Part shown: positions 34,532-42,648 of the stretch, piece after piece
Numbering within the stretch: position 1 is the first letter of the stretch
Layout of the letters: the number at the start of each line of letters is the position of its first letter
From: a virus
Direction: 5' to 3' (one strand)
IMG/VR virus record: IMGVR_UViG_3300028653_000024
Span: 1-48,916 of that record
DNA: 48,916 nt
Made by a program: the position numbers and the translations under genes
Notes under the pieces: model-generated
Databases searched by the model: none
The model's input: only the letters and a program-made list of their open reading frames with translations
Told to the model about the DNA's origin: nothing

Positions 34532-34724
34532 TTTTCTTTCTTCTTTCAACAAGAGCATCTTTTGTAAGGGCCTCTATTCCCACTAGGCCTTCTGTGTATT
34601 TGGTGTATTTGGTGTATATTAGTTTATTTTCTTTTACTACTACACAAGATACACAAGGGGTTTCATTAGGTAAACAAATGTTAAAAACACAACCTTTTGT
34701 GCATCGGTTTATTGAGTGTTTCAT
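34518..34724 (-). CDS. Small cysteine-containing protein, hypothetical
   Basis: A 68-residue protein; the ATG at 34724 follows AGAGGAAAC, while an earlier frame start at 34766 has no site. Four Cys residues (NRCTKGC, then CVSC) may form a zinc knuckle, followed by a repeated KYTKYT string coded by a short TTGGTGTAT direct repeat. No family is recognised. Confidence 0.55.
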   Translation of the reverse strand: MKHSINRCTKGCVFNICLPNETPCVSCVVVKENKLIYTKYTKYTEGLVGIEALTKDALVERRKKNGLL

Positions 34725-34731
34725 GTTTCCT

Positions 34732-34818
34732 CTAATTAAGACAAATGCCCCAAGCCCTTGAACCAACTAAGAAACCATTCTTTGTAACTATGTAATCTGA
34801 TATTTGTTGAAAATCCAT
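34732..34818 (-). CDS. 28-residue micro-protein, hypothetical
   Basis: Twenty-eight codons starting ATG at 34818, with a GGGGG purine run seven to eleven bases upstream. The product (MDFQQISDYIVTKNGFLVGS...) is amphipathic with no recognisable family. It fills the gap between the UvrD-type helicase and the 68-residue gene. Confidence is modest because it is short. Confidence 0.4.
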   Translation of the reverse strand: MDFQQISDYIVTKNGFLVGSRAWGICLN

Positions 34819-34827
34819 TTTAACCCC

Positions 34828-36255
34828 CTATATTGAAAAATAACAGTTTGTTTGTTCTTGAACTATGTAAAGATTCTTTTTTGCTCTTGTAACACCCACA
34901 TAAAATACTCGTGCTTCATCATCGTAATTAGTCATCATGCTATTATAAGTTCTTTTTGAAAGGTCAGTGAACAACACCACATTTTCACTTTCCCCTCCTT
35001 TAGCCCCATGAATAGTCGATACTGTTATCCTGGGCTTTGTCACAAACGACCCTCCACGTTTACGGACGGCCAGGAAATATTCCCGATCCTCCATGCTGAT
35101 TTTATCAAGTGCCTCGAACCACGGACGGTGTTTATTCTTTTCAATATCCTTACTTGACATATAACTCAGGACATCTTTCTTATCATTATCATTTACAAGA
35201 CCTCCTTTACGAAGCTTCTCCCAATTCAAAGCAGCATCCAAAGCGTTTTCTGTGTGGTAGTCTTTCCACCGGCTTAAGTAAGTATAACCACTGAACCTGA
35301 GAAAATCAGTGATTTCTTTTATCATATACAAGTTACGAACAAGAACAAGCCACTCACCTGTTGAGAAGTCAAGGTCGTCTATGCCTGACACATACTCCAC
35401 AAACCCCGGTTCTTTCGTAGGAGCATAGGTCTTGGGCACCCGGCCTTTTATTTCCTTGACTAATGTGCTTGCTATGTTGAACACGGCCTGGGGCACCCGG
35501 TAGCTTTGCGTAAGGACAGTGGTTTTGTTAGTTGCCGCCAAACCCATGAAATATTCGATGTCAGCCCCGGACCAGCGGAAAATAGCCTGATCGTCATCCC
35601 CTGCTACATGCGTTATTCCAGAACTCTCCGATAGCCTCTCAAGGATTTTCCACTGTAGAAGGCATAAATCTTGGGCTTCGTCAACGAAAAGCACGTCTAA
35701 TTCCGGCATAACCCCTTGCTCATTGAACCGAGTGAGCATGTCCGTAAAATCATACAGGCAATTTACTTTTTTATATTTTTCATAAGTTTCTTTGAACAAC
35801 AACAAAGTATAGTAGTCAAAGTCAAGTGTTTCTTTTTTGTAAGTGATTTCCAAATCTTCACAACGCATACGTGACAAAGACTCTAAGAACACAAGCTGAT
35901 CTCCAATACTTAAATCCTCTATAGAGTACTCCAACCCACTTTTACCTTTTATTGGTACTCCTATCAAATCCCCCACTTCCATATAGTTCGACTTCTCTAC
36001 TACACTTGCTTTCATCATACTTAATTGATAAAAGGCCATAGAATGAATTGTACGGAAATAGTTAAAGTAGTCTTTATCTTGTTTAAACTTTATTGAAGCA
36101 CGGGTCTTGGCTTCTTCCACGGACTTCTTTGTAAAAGACACAAACCCTATTCTTTGTGGGTCAACACCTTTTGACAAGTATTGATCTATCAAATTTAAAA
36201 GTTCCGTGGTCTTTCCTGTTCCGGGAGGGCCTACTATTACGTTGGTGTTTTTCAT
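34828..36255 (-). CDS. UvrD/Rep-type (superfamily 1) DNA helicase
   Basis: A 475-residue protein. Walker A is GPPGTGKTT at residues 9-17, motif II is DVLFVDEAQDLC, motif III is AGDDDQAIFRWSGAD, motif V is HGAKGGESENVVLF and motif VI is YVGVTRAKKNLYIV. It is a 3'-5' unwinding enzyme of the UvrD family, shorter than cellular UvrD. The start overlaps the primase stop (ATGA), so the two are coupled in the replication operon. Confidence 0.9.
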   Translation of the reverse strand: MKNTNVIVGPPGTGKTTELLNLIDQYLSKGVDPQRIGFVSFTKKSVEEAKTRASIKFKQDKDYFNYFRTIHSMAFYQLSMMKASVVEKSNYMEVGDLIGVPIKGKSGLEYSIEDLSIGDQLVFLESLSRMRCEDLEITYKKETLDFDYYTLLLFKETYEKYKKVNCLYDFTDMLTRFNEQGVMPELDVLFVDEAQDLCLLQWKILERLSESSGITHVAGDDDQAIFRWSGADIEYFMGLAATNKTTVLTQSYRVPQAVFNIASTLVKEIKGRVPKTYAPTKEPGFVEYVSGIDDLDFSTGEWLVLVRNLYMIKEITDFLRFSGYTYLSRWKDYHTENALDAALNWEKLRKGGLVNDNDKKDVLSYMSSKDIEKNKHRPWFEALDKISMEDREYFLAVRKRGGSFVTKPRITVSTIHGAKGGESENVVLFTDLSKRTYNSMMTNYDDEARVFYVGVTRAKKNLYIVQEQTNCYFSI

Positions 36256-37769
36256 AAGATGTTTTTATCCTCAATATCGGGTACTTTATATTTTTCTTCT
36301 TTCAATCTATTAAACCTTGGAAACTTCCATATTTGTCTACTGACCCCTTTTATACTTACTGGTTGGTGCTTCCCTCCATCTTCCTGTAATATAGAAGCAA
36401 TGTTTTGTATCTTAAATTCCTTGAACCTAATGCGTTCAAGATAAGAATAAAAGTCCGATAACCTAAACCAATGATAATCCTCGTCAGTCCATGCTTTTCC
36501 CCGAAGTATTTCTTCTTTGTCTCTTGCCTGGACATTAGAAGTACAAAACTTTTCAAGATGCTCGAACAACAGCCCTTTTAAAGAAGCGTCTTTAGGAACA
36601 GCCAAGACTTCCACTTCTGACATCAACTCCTGAATGGTCATTTGCCATTGTTCTTTGGACATTACTACCGGGATAACGTTCAATGACTCCATGCAGCGCC
36701 GTTGAAAGTTTGCTTGCTTCTGTAAATCCTCAGTTGTCAACTCCAATCGCCCCATACCAACAACCTCAACAAACCAAATCGGAGGCTCTGTGTCGTACTT
36801 CTTCAAGTCCCTTAGAACAACATGACCTGATTCCCCACCTATTCCGAACTCTCTCTGTATACATATTGCCCTGTTGCAATAGTTTTTTAACGGAGACCTT
36901 GAGCAACCATAACGATACCCTTTTTTTCTTATGCTGTTTATGATTAAAGTCAACTCCTCCTCTGGTATAGGAGGAACGACTGAGTTTGCATTGTAATCTT
37001 TAAGTGTTATTGGCCAACCGTCTTCATCTTTTTTTCTTAAATACAAACCAAGCTGAAATAAAGACAGGTTCCTAATCCCAATCTTAAACCCCTGAGAGAC
37101 CATATTCTGTAGGCAAGGAGGGCCGTCTTCAACGGATATATCCCCAATAATAGAAAATGCTTCAAACTCTTTTAACGTCCATCTTTTATTGTTTACAACC
37201 GTGAAAAAGTCTTCGATTAGTAGTTGCTTTGCATCAACAGAATAAGCGTATCTTTCAGTATTGGGCTCATCAAAATAAGGAAGGTTTATCCAGCTTCCAA
37301 CATCCCCTCTGTCGGACATCAAAGATGTTTGTTTTGGGAAAATCTCACAAGAACCAAAACCAAGATAAGAGGCCATCATTTGCAGTTTACTTTGCATGAG
37401 GCTTGCGGGGATTTCTTCTCTTACAAAACAATACAGGTGTAGACCCCCGCTCTTGGTCCGGCAGGGAACCAACGGAAACCCCTCCCTGCTTATTCTATAA
37501 ATAACTTTCTTTATGTCAAGACCTTTATAAACATCGATGTCTATAGCCCCAAAAATACAAGTAGCATTGTCCGTGATTGGGACTATGCCAAGACCTGTGA
37601 CCCCTGATAGATGCCGGTCCCAAACTTCATCGGTTATTCGCTTAGATATAGTGTTCGCTTGTCCTGTAAACTTTTCTCCTTCTACTCCTTCTCCTTTCAA
37701 CTGATACTGGCCATAGGCCCGTTGTAAACCTGAGAATATTTCTTTGAAAGGAGTTAAGTATTGATTCAT
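36252..37769 (-). CDS. Archaeo-eukaryotic-type primase (TOTE-like AEP)
   Basis: A 505-residue protein. The catalytic DxD motif is in FGAIDIDVYKG (D77, D79), the s-x-H motif is in TKSGGLHLYCF (H111), and CEIFPKQTSL follows. This matches AEP primases like the TOTE conflict-system domain. The C-terminal half is probably a PriCT-like helical and zinc-binding region (CSRSPLKNYCNRAICIQ). It makes primers for the family A polymerase. The start follows an AGGTATAAA leader. Confidence 0.8.
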   Translation of the reverse strand: MNQYLTPFKEIFSGLQRAYGQYQLKGEGVEGEKFTGQANTISKRITDEVWDRHLSGVTGLGIVPITDNATCIFGAIDIDVYKGLDIKKVIYRISREGFPLVPCRTKSGGLHLYCFVREEIPASLMQSKLQMMASYLGFGSCEIFPKQTSLMSDRGDVGSWINLPYFDEPNTERYAYSVDAKQLLIEDFFTVVNNKRWTLKEFEAFSIIGDISVEDGPPCLQNMVSQGFKIGIRNLSLFQLGLYLRKKDEDGWPITLKDYNANSVVPPIPEEELTLIINSIRKKGYRYGCSRSPLKNYCNRAICIQREFGIGGESGHVVLRDLKKYDTEPPIWFVEVVGMGRLELTTEDLQKQANFQRRCMESLNVIPVVMSKEQWQMTIQELMSEVEVLAVPKDASLKGLLFEHLEKFCTSNVQARDKEEILRGKAWTDEDYHWFRLSDFYSYLERIRFKEFKIQNIASILQEDGGKHQPVSIKGVSRQIWKFPRFNRLKEEKYKVPDIEDKNIL

Positions 37770-37783
37770 TTTATACCTGAAAA

Positions 37784-37948
37784 TTATTCAAGAGTTTCTT
37801 TGAACTGGTCACATACGCAAGTAACTTCCACTTTGTTTCCTACTCTATCACATCGTAGTTGATAGGTCACTCCATCGGACGTTGAGTGCTCACAAAGTAA
37901 ACAACAGTCCGCCGCTCTGTAACGATAGGTTCTTTTATAATCTGGCAT
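37784..37948 (-). CDS. Small cysteine-rich protein, hypothetical
   Basis: A 54-residue protein with AAAGGAG before the ATG. Cysteines occur as CCLLCEH and later RCDR and CVCDQF, so it is probably a zinc-binding protein. It sits just upstream of the primase and just downstream of a terminator. Confidence 0.6.
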   Translation of the reverse strand: MPDYKRTYRYRAADCCLLCEHSTSDGVTYQLRCDRVGNKVEVTCVCDQFKETLE

Positions 37949-37960
37949 ATTTCTCCTTTG

Positions 37961-37986
37961 AAAAAATGAGCCGGTCTTTCCCGGCT
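37961..37986 (-). terminator. Rho-independent terminator within the replication operon
   Basis: On the minus strand, stem AGCCGG/CCGGCT with a GAAAGA loop is followed by CATTTTTT. It lies between the single-strand-binding-like gene and the small Cys-rich gene, and would attenuate expression of the primase and helicases. Confidence 0.6.
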
Positions 37987-38052
37987 GTCAAAGGGTCGTC
38001 AATTAGGCCCATAGACGCGACATTACTCGCACAGGGTTTTTGGCCCCGCTCT

Positions 38053-38886
38053 TTAGAAGTGTTCCGCCGCTTTAGATGTATCGACACCAACAACCCCATC
38101 CGATTCAACTGGGACAGCGGACTTGACCGCTCCGCTGGTAACATCGGAATAGAACTTCTTGGCATCCTGGTACAGTTCAGCGTTCTTTGGGTCTTGGGCA
38201 TAAAGAATTGGGCTTCCAACTATGTAACCATACCACGAACCACGGTCATTACTCTCCTCAACCGCACTAATAGCGTAAGAGTGCGAATACATCGGGGGAG
38301 TGAACTTCCGACCTTTGTAACTGACTTGCAGACTTAACATCTGCGAAAGCCAATTACGGCTCTTTTTAAGCTGCGTACTGGTCATGGAAAGAACAATCCG
38401 CTCAAACCCACCGTCTTCTTTTACAAGAAGGCACCAGTGCTTGGCCGTAGGGACAACGAGATTGCCATTAGGCAATACATCAACGTTCTTCTCATTTTTC
38501 TTTGTGCCATTGAGAATGGCACTATCGATATATTCCTTGACAAACCCACCCCCTTGTTCCCTGGGCACCCACTCAATATAAACCTTCTGGAAAGCGCAGG
38601 GGATTACGGTGATGTGGTCCTTATACCGAGCATGGGTCACTGTATTGTAGAACTCCCCGGCAACTGCTCCGGGTATCTTCGTAGGGCCATGACACTGAGG
38701 GCTATTGGACTGTAGCACCCGGATAAACGGAATGGCTATATCTTCCGGGCGAACGTTCTCAAACCCGCTTTGCCCCAAATCCTCCATAAACCCCTGCTCC
38801 GCTGGTAGTCCGGCAGGGGCCTGTACTGCAACAGCTTTTTTAGTGTCCATGTCGGACGCTCCTTTTTTGTTTGTTTTGTTGTTCAT
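38053..38886 (-). CDS. Probable ssDNA-binding protein of phage replication
   Basis: A 277-residue protein of a family common in phage replication regions: PFIRVLQSNSPQC near residues 53-65, then VTHARYKDHITVIPCAFQKVYIEWVPREQGGGF, and SYAISAVEESNDRGSWYGYIV. It ends DTSKAAEHF. It is often annotated as hypothetical, and its partner genes suggest ssDNA binding or annealing. Two starts are possible: 38886 behind the AAAGAAAGAAGAG leader seen at neighbouring genes, and 38850 behind a perfect AAGGAG. The assigned function is inference. Confidence 0.6.
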   Translation of the reverse strand: MNNKTNKKGASDMDTKKAVAVQAPAGLPAEQGFMEDLGQSGFENVRPEDIAIPFIRVLQSNSPQCHGPTKIPGAVAGEFYNTVTHARYKDHITVIPCAFQKVYIEWVPREQGGGFVKEYIDSAILNGTKKNEKNVDVLPNGNLVVPTAKHWCLLVKEDGGFERIVLSMTSTQLKKSRNWLSQMLSLQVSYKGRKFTPPMYSHSYAISAVEESNDRGSWYGYIVGSPILYAQDPKNAELYQDAKKFYSDVTSGAVKSAVPVESDGVVGVDTSKAAEHF

Positions 38887-38909
38887 ACGACTCTTCTTTC
38901 TTTTAAAGG

Positions 38910-39545
38910 TTACTTAACTTTTGTTGACCGTAAAGGATACACTTTAAACAACTCTTTAGGGAAATCCGCTCCTGATTCAATTTGTTCTTTTACAAATGAA
39001 TAAAGGGTTTGTGGGTGGACGTAGGTTTTGTCTTTGTAAAGCAACCCCAATTTTTCTAAAAGTTTTGTGAGGGTTTCATGGGCTTTTGATTCTCCTTTCT
39101 TTATGTCAGCCTCTACTTTGTGTTTAATGATGCTTTCGTGTCCATTGTCCTTTAACCAAGAGAAGCAGTTATCGGAATTTTCCTCAGTGATCGAAGCCGT
39201 ATACTTGAGATTCACTTCCACTGTACGGCCATCTTGTAGTGTAAACTTCTTCATCCCCAATTCGTCAAATAGGTCGGGGATCAGTAGGTTGTTGTATTGA
39301 GCGAAATCCTCATTGGCCTTAGACAACTCCTCAGTGGCTTTTGCAATTCGGTCCTGGGCTTTGTCCATTTTTTCAAGAAGATCGGACAATTCTGAGAGTT
39401 TTTCGGTCTTGGGGATTTCCTTTACAACCGACTCACTGTCTTCCATCATTTCATCCATAAAAACAGAGTTCTTAGGGAGGTTTTCTATAACCACTTTACT
39501 TGCTTTAGCTACTTCTTCACTATAATTAAAAGCTTTCTTTGACAT
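38910..39545 (-). CDS. Conserved phage coiled-coil protein
   Basis: A 211-residue protein. A coiled coil (about 48-88, LSELSDLLEKMDKAQDRIAKATEELSK) is followed by a globular half with LIPDLFDELGMKKFTLQDGRTVEV and YVHPQTLYSFVKEQIESGADFPKELFKVY. This pattern recurs beside ssDNA-binding-like genes in many phages; a function has not been established. It overlaps the upstream gene by 20 bases. Confidence 0.6.
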   Translation of the reverse strand: MSKKAFNYSEEVAKASKVVIENLPKNSVFMDEMMEDSESVVKEIPKTEKLSELSDLLEKMDKAQDRIAKATEELSKANEDFAQYNNLLIPDLFDELGMKKFTLQDGRTVEVNLKYTASITEENSDNCFSWLKDNGHESIIKHKVEADIKKGESKAHETLTKLLEKLGLLYKDKTYVHPQTLYSFVKEQIESGADFPKELFKVYPLRSTKVK

Positions 39546-39867
39546 ACTTTTCTTCTTTCTCGAAAAGGTTTATTGATATAGGGAAATAAGCCGATGTTTG
39601 TCTGTCCCATTTCAACAGGTTCGCCCGTCCTTGGTTCCATTTACAAGCTGTAGCTACTGCAATACCTATACAAACAGGGTCCCCAATAAGAACAAGGTAA
39701 TCATCATCGCAAAAATCAGAAAGCTTTGCGTCAATCTGTCTGGTTGCTTGACCAGCACTAAAAGAAATCTGCAATCCGGGAGGAAGAAGAACCTCTATTT
39801 TACCGTATTTTTCTGCGGGGAGAATGTTCTTCCCTTGCTGTTCTTGAACAACATAGACAGTGGCCAT
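39526..39867 (-). CDS. Conserved phage protein of the replication region
   Basis: A 113-residue protein with the pattern LPPGLQISFSAGQATRQIDAKLSDFCDDDYLVLIGDPVCIGIAVA and LLKWDRQTSAYFPI, as seen in many phages near the same partners. It has an AAAGAAAGAAGAGCC leader before the ATG. Function unknown. Confidence 0.65.
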   Translation of the reverse strand: MATVYVVQEQQGKNILPAEKYGKIEVLLPPGLQISFSAGQATRQIDAKLSDFCDDDYLVLIGDPVCIGIAVATACKWNQGRANLLKWDRQTSAYFPISINLFEKEEKYVKESF

Positions 39868-39882
39868 TGGCTCTTCTTTCTT

Positions 39883-40317
39883 TTAAAGTAATCTTCCTTG
39901 ACACATCCAATGATATTTTAAAACTTCTTTAATGCTCAAAATGAGTGTACCCCAATTAAAACCAATCTTGTTTTTTTCTGATCCCCAGATTGGAGGTATA
40001 GGCAGGTATTCTATCCTGCTTTCCATATTCCTTGCACAATAAGCTAAGATACGCTCCTTGTACCTAACAAGCACAATAACACACGCCCCTTGTTTAACCC
40101 TCCTATTATGCCACACAACTTGTTCGGGACGCAAAAGTTTTTCTACCGAGCGTTCTTTTCCTTTGTTGTCACAGACTTTTAGCTCTACCCAATAGTCAAT
40201 GCCACAAGAGCCGCTAATATCAGGCATCCCATTATCCGCCGTATTTTCAACACGAGAAACATCGCCCGGAAGGTGGGGTTTGATTAACTTCCAAAACTTC
40301 TGTTCTGTCAAGTTCAT
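39883..40317 (-). CDS. PD-(D/E)XK nuclease (VRR-NUC-like)
   Basis: A 144-residue protein with the nuclease core NGMPDISGSCGIDYWVELKV (PD and E-x-K near residues 31-48), then a conserved RPEQVVWHNRRVKQG. Enzymes of this fold process branched or flap DNA in phage replication. It follows the AAAGAAAGAAGAACCT leader. The VRR-NUC subfamily is probable but not certain. Confidence 0.75.
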   Translation of the reverse strand: MNLTEQKFWKLIKPHLPGDVSRVENTADNGMPDISGSCGIDYWVELKVCDNKGKERSVEKLLRPEQVVWHNRRVKQGACVIVLVRYKERILAYCARNMESRIEYLPIPPIWGSEKNKIGFNWGTLILSIKEVLKYHWMCQGRLL

Positions 40318-40388
40318 AGGTTCTTCTTTCTTTTTCGTCTTATTAAACTAATTGATGCCAAAACTAAAAGCAATTGAAAACGGTTGTG

Positions 40389-40805
40389 TTACTGCCCGAA
40401 GTGCCGGGCTATATAATCGTATGTTAACTTTGCATAATGTTCAGTTACGTTTCCGAACAATACGTTTTCCGGTGACAGTGGTGCCGCTTTTAAATATTTC
40501 AAAACTGTTTTCCATCCCGGCATTTCGCGGCTAACGCTGTTGGTGGATGTGCCTGCCGACTCTTTGTTTTTTGCGGGCGCGTCTTCTGTTTCAATCCAGG
40601 AGTGCTCTGTTATCATACATCCAACCATGTCCCGACCCATAAAAAACTCCGCCTCTGCTTTTGACTCATAATGCCGCGCCTTGGTCAGGTCTTGCGTCCA
40701 CCGCTTAGAAGTATCCCAATATTTGTCTTGACCATATCTACGAACCCACCAGAATGGATTACCATCAATATTTTTTTCGATCATCCAAAATGTTTTATTT
40801 GTCAT
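40389..40805 (-). CDS. Hypothetical cassette-like protein (138 residues)
   Basis: The ATG at 40805 is right behind CAGGAG; the longer frame to 40934 would overlap the upstream gene and is rejected. The product has an N-terminal domain rich in Trp/Tyr (FWWVRRYGQDKYWDTSKRW) and a C-terminal helical domain (KTVLKYLKAAP, then YDYIARHFGQ). No family is recognised. It is the first downstream member of the compositionally distinct block and ends within the palindromic element ACTTCGGGCA. Confidence 0.6.
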   Translation of the reverse strand: MTNKTFWMIEKNIDGNPFWWVRRYGQDKYWDTSKRWTQDLTKARHYESKAEAEFFMGRDMVGCMITEHSWIETEDAPAKNKESAGTSTNSVSREMPGWKTVLKYLKAAPLSPENVLFGNVTEHYAKLTYDYIARHFGQ

Positions 40806-40879
40806 TTTTTCTCCTGCGCCCGCTTCCAGTATGGTTCGGCAGGCATTTACCCCAACGTGTGACAAATTGCCCGAAGTAT

Positions 40880-41221
40880 TTAAACGCGCTCGAACCATTG
40901 ACAACCTGGATGTGTCGCGCAGTCCCATGAACATTGAAACTGATCCTTACAATCGCTACGTTTAAATATTTTGGGCTTTGGCTGTTGCACGGGGCGCTTC
41001 GCCCGAACTGTTTTGCGGCGCTCCGCTTTCTGAGAATCCATGAAATCTGCTACTTCCCTGAGACAATCGGAAGTCCACTCTGTTAAATCGGTAAAGGATA
41101 AAAACACGATAGACCTTTTAAAAACTTCACCCCTCGGATGGATACTTCCGATTTCAGTATTGCCCCGATTGGAAATAGTTACTACTTTATTTGGGCGTTG
41201 TTTGAACTTCAATAATTTCAT
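40880..41221 (-). CDS. Hypothetical cassette-like protein (113 residues)
   Basis: A 113-residue protein, basic centre (AERRKTVRAKRPVQQPKPK) and C-terminal Cys pairs (CKDQFQCSWDCATHPGC) that may bind zinc. It starts behind AAGAAAGAG. No family is recognised. The stop lies within an intergenic element related to those beside neighbouring ORFs. Confidence 0.6.
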   Translation of the reverse strand: MKLLKFKQRPNKVVTISNRGNTEIGSIHPRGEVFKRSIVFLSFTDLTEWTSDCLREVADFMDSQKAERRKTVRAKRPVQQPKPKIFKRSDCKDQFQCSWDCATHPGCQWFERV

Positions 41222-41268
41222 GGATTCTCTTTCTTAAATGGTCGCCGCAAAATTGCGTGTAACGTTCG

Positions 41269-41562
41269 CTAAACGGCTTCAAGTACCGCTATGACCGCAC
41301 TTAAGTTATATAAAGCTCCGTCGCGTTCGTCTGATCCGCAATTGTGGGATAACGAATCTAAAGCATCTTTAAGTAAAGGTATTTGAGCCTTTAGCTGTTG
41401 GCTGCGCCCGTCTTCGGGCGGAACTGTAGCGGCCAACTTGGCTTTTACCGAGGCACGAAGAAATGTATTTTCATCAAGCAATCGATTGTTTATTCCGTCC
41501 AGTTGCCCAAAAGCTTTTGCCGCTTTTGCCAATTCTGCATATAGATCTTCAATGCTCGACAT
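41269..41562 (-). CDS. Hypothetical helical protein (97 residues)
   Basis: A 97-residue helical protein (IEDLYAELAKAAKAFGQLDGI..., LLDENTFLRASVKAKL) with a perfect AGGAGG site. It resembles small phage dimers of unknown function. The coding DNA contains a GTTGGC/GCCAAC stem (41397-41437) around a CGCCCG/CGGGCG hairpin. Confidence 0.6.
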   Translation of the reverse strand: MSSIEDLYAELAKAAKAFGQLDGINNRLLDENTFLRASVKAKLAATVPPEDGRSQQLKAQIPLLKDALDSLSHNCGSDERDGALYNLSAVIAVLEAV

Positions 41563-41611
41563 TTTTGCGCCTCCTATAAAATTTGATCTTGGCCGCTATT
41601 GCAGCCGACGT

Positions 41612-41917
41612 TTACGAAACGGGCGAAGTGCCGGTTTCGGCATTTAGGCTCTCGACCAAATTCTTGGCCGCGCTCTCGATTTCTCGAAACTGCTCGATCC
41701 CAGACCAAGGCGAGGTCGAAGATTCAGGATGCCTTTCGCACCACGCGGCCAACTTCTTTACTATGTCGAGAGCCGGTGCCCTTTCGTTGTTGGTGGATGT
41801 AAATTTTTGCTCCGCAGCGTCCGTGGCCGCTTGCCAGCACGCGCGGTAATCTACGAATGCACCACAGTATTCCCACCCTTCGACATACCACCATTCCATA
41901 AATGTTTTAGCGGTCAC
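41612..41917 (-). CDS. Hypothetical protein (101 residues)
   Basis: A GTG start at 41917 with AGGGG upstream (an ATG at 41899 is the alternative). The product has an N-terminal FMEWWYVEGWEYCGAFVDYRACWQAATDAAEQKF, a pattern seen in short phage proteins with a Trp-rich start, and a helical C-terminus. No function is known. It ends within the element containing CGAAGTGCCGG on the plus strand. Confidence 0.6.
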   Translation of the reverse strand: MTAKTFMEWWYVEGWEYCGAFVDYRACWQAATDAAEQKFTSTNNERAPALDIVKKLAAWCERHPESSTSPWSGIEQFREIESAAKNLVESLNAETGTSPVS

Positions 41918-41958
41918 CTATAACCCCTGTTTCAAAAATTTATTTACACCAACGTGCG

Positions 41959-42261
41959 CTAAACTGTTGATCGTTTGCCCGTACCGTGACACGTTTGACA
42001 CTCAGTCCCAACAGGGTATCCAAAAGCATCATCCATCCAGCCGTTCCCGTTACAGATAGGACAAATGTCAACATTTAGCTGTTGGCCGACAGTTTGCGCC
42101 TGCTCCGCTTCTGCCTGCGCGGCCTCTTGTTCTGCCGCATAAGCTTGGCATTCTGCTTCTGCTTGGCCACGAGCGTTACATTCTGCGTTGTACTCATCCT
42201 GTGCCGCTTGCTGGCAAGCCATTTCGTAAGCACCACCATCATCTTCACCGCACGGATACAT
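41959..42261 (-). CDS. Zinc-ribbon protein with Ala/Glu-rich helix (100 residues)
   Basis: I chose the ATG at 42261, behind AAAGGAATAAAA; the longer frame to 42369 would start inside an attC-like hairpin. The N-terminal part is a long Ala/Glu/Gln helix (about 20-65), followed by a DnaJ-like zinc ribbon CPICNGNGWMDDA...CQTCHGTG (four Cys). Such ribbons bind zinc. Its role in the phage is unknown. Confidence 0.65.
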   Translation of the reverse strand: MYPCGEDDGGAYEMACQQAAQDEYNAECNARGQAEAECQAYAAEQEAAQAEAEQAQTVGQQLNVDICPICNGNGWMDDAFGYPVGTECQTCHGTGKRSTV

Positions 42262-42310
42262 TTTTATTCCTTTCTTGGCCGCGCCTTTGATATGGTCAGG
42301 CGCAAATTTT

Positions 42311-42382
42311 GGCCAACGGATGATAAATGGTGAAGTAACGTACTCGTTATTTAGGCTCTGCGCCACCATTTATTTGTTGGGC
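42311..42382. other. attC-like imperfect hairpin (possible recombination site)
   Basis: Reading the plus strand: GGCCAAC (42311-42317), five bases, ATAAATGGTG (42323-42332), a 31-base loop including the self-pairing TAACG/CGTTA type core, CACCATTTAT (42364-42373), two bases, and GTTGGGC (42376-42382). The ten-base arms pair perfectly and the end boxes fit the integron consensus RYYYAAC (one mismatch) and GTTRRRY (perfect). The 72-bp length is in the usual attC range. No integron integrase is visible, so a functional claim is inference. Confidence 0.4.
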
Positions 42383-42648
42383 GATTTGCCCGTTTTACTC
42401 CGATGTTTCCAGCGGCGCGATTATTTTTTTCATTTCTGTAATTACTCGTTCGATAGGGGCTACAATCCAAGAATCTCGATACAGGCGCGTGGCCTCTTTA
42501 ATCTCGGCGCTATGCGTAGAATTAATCATTTTTGCTGCTTTCAAAGCTTCGTTAAGTTCCCGCAAAGCCGCTCTTATTTTTTTCTTTCCAAATTGCATTT
42601 CGCGCCGCCTTTCAAATATCGGTTTTTAAAACGGGCATTTCGCCCAAC
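42376..42648. repeat. Inverted 21-bp palindromic elements around the 67-residue ORF
   Basis: The element at 42376-42396 begins GTTGGGC and ends GCCCGTTTT. The one at 42628-42648 is its reverse complement at 19 of 21 positions. Each contains a GGGC/GCCC stem. Between them lies only the 67-codon gene with its leader, so they bound a unit of about 270 bases like the termini of a cassette or small mobile element. Confidence 0.5.
42395..42598 (-). CDS. Hypothetical protein (67 residues), cassette-flanked
   Basis: A 67-residue basic helical protein (MQFGKKKIRAALRELNEALKAAKMINSTHS...), starting behind AAAGGCGG. It is flanked on both sides by inverted copies of a 21-base palindromic element. It could be a small DNA- or RNA-binding dimer. 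No family is recognised. Confidence 0.55.
   Translation of the reverse strand: MQFGKKKIRAALRELNEALKAAKMINSTHSAEIKEATRLYRDSWIVAPIERVITEMKKIIAPLETSE

Noticed and set aside
42261-42369. Longer N-terminus of the zinc-ribbon protein
   Set aside because: It overlaps the attC-like hairpin and lacks a ribosome binding site, whereas the ATG at 42261 has one.
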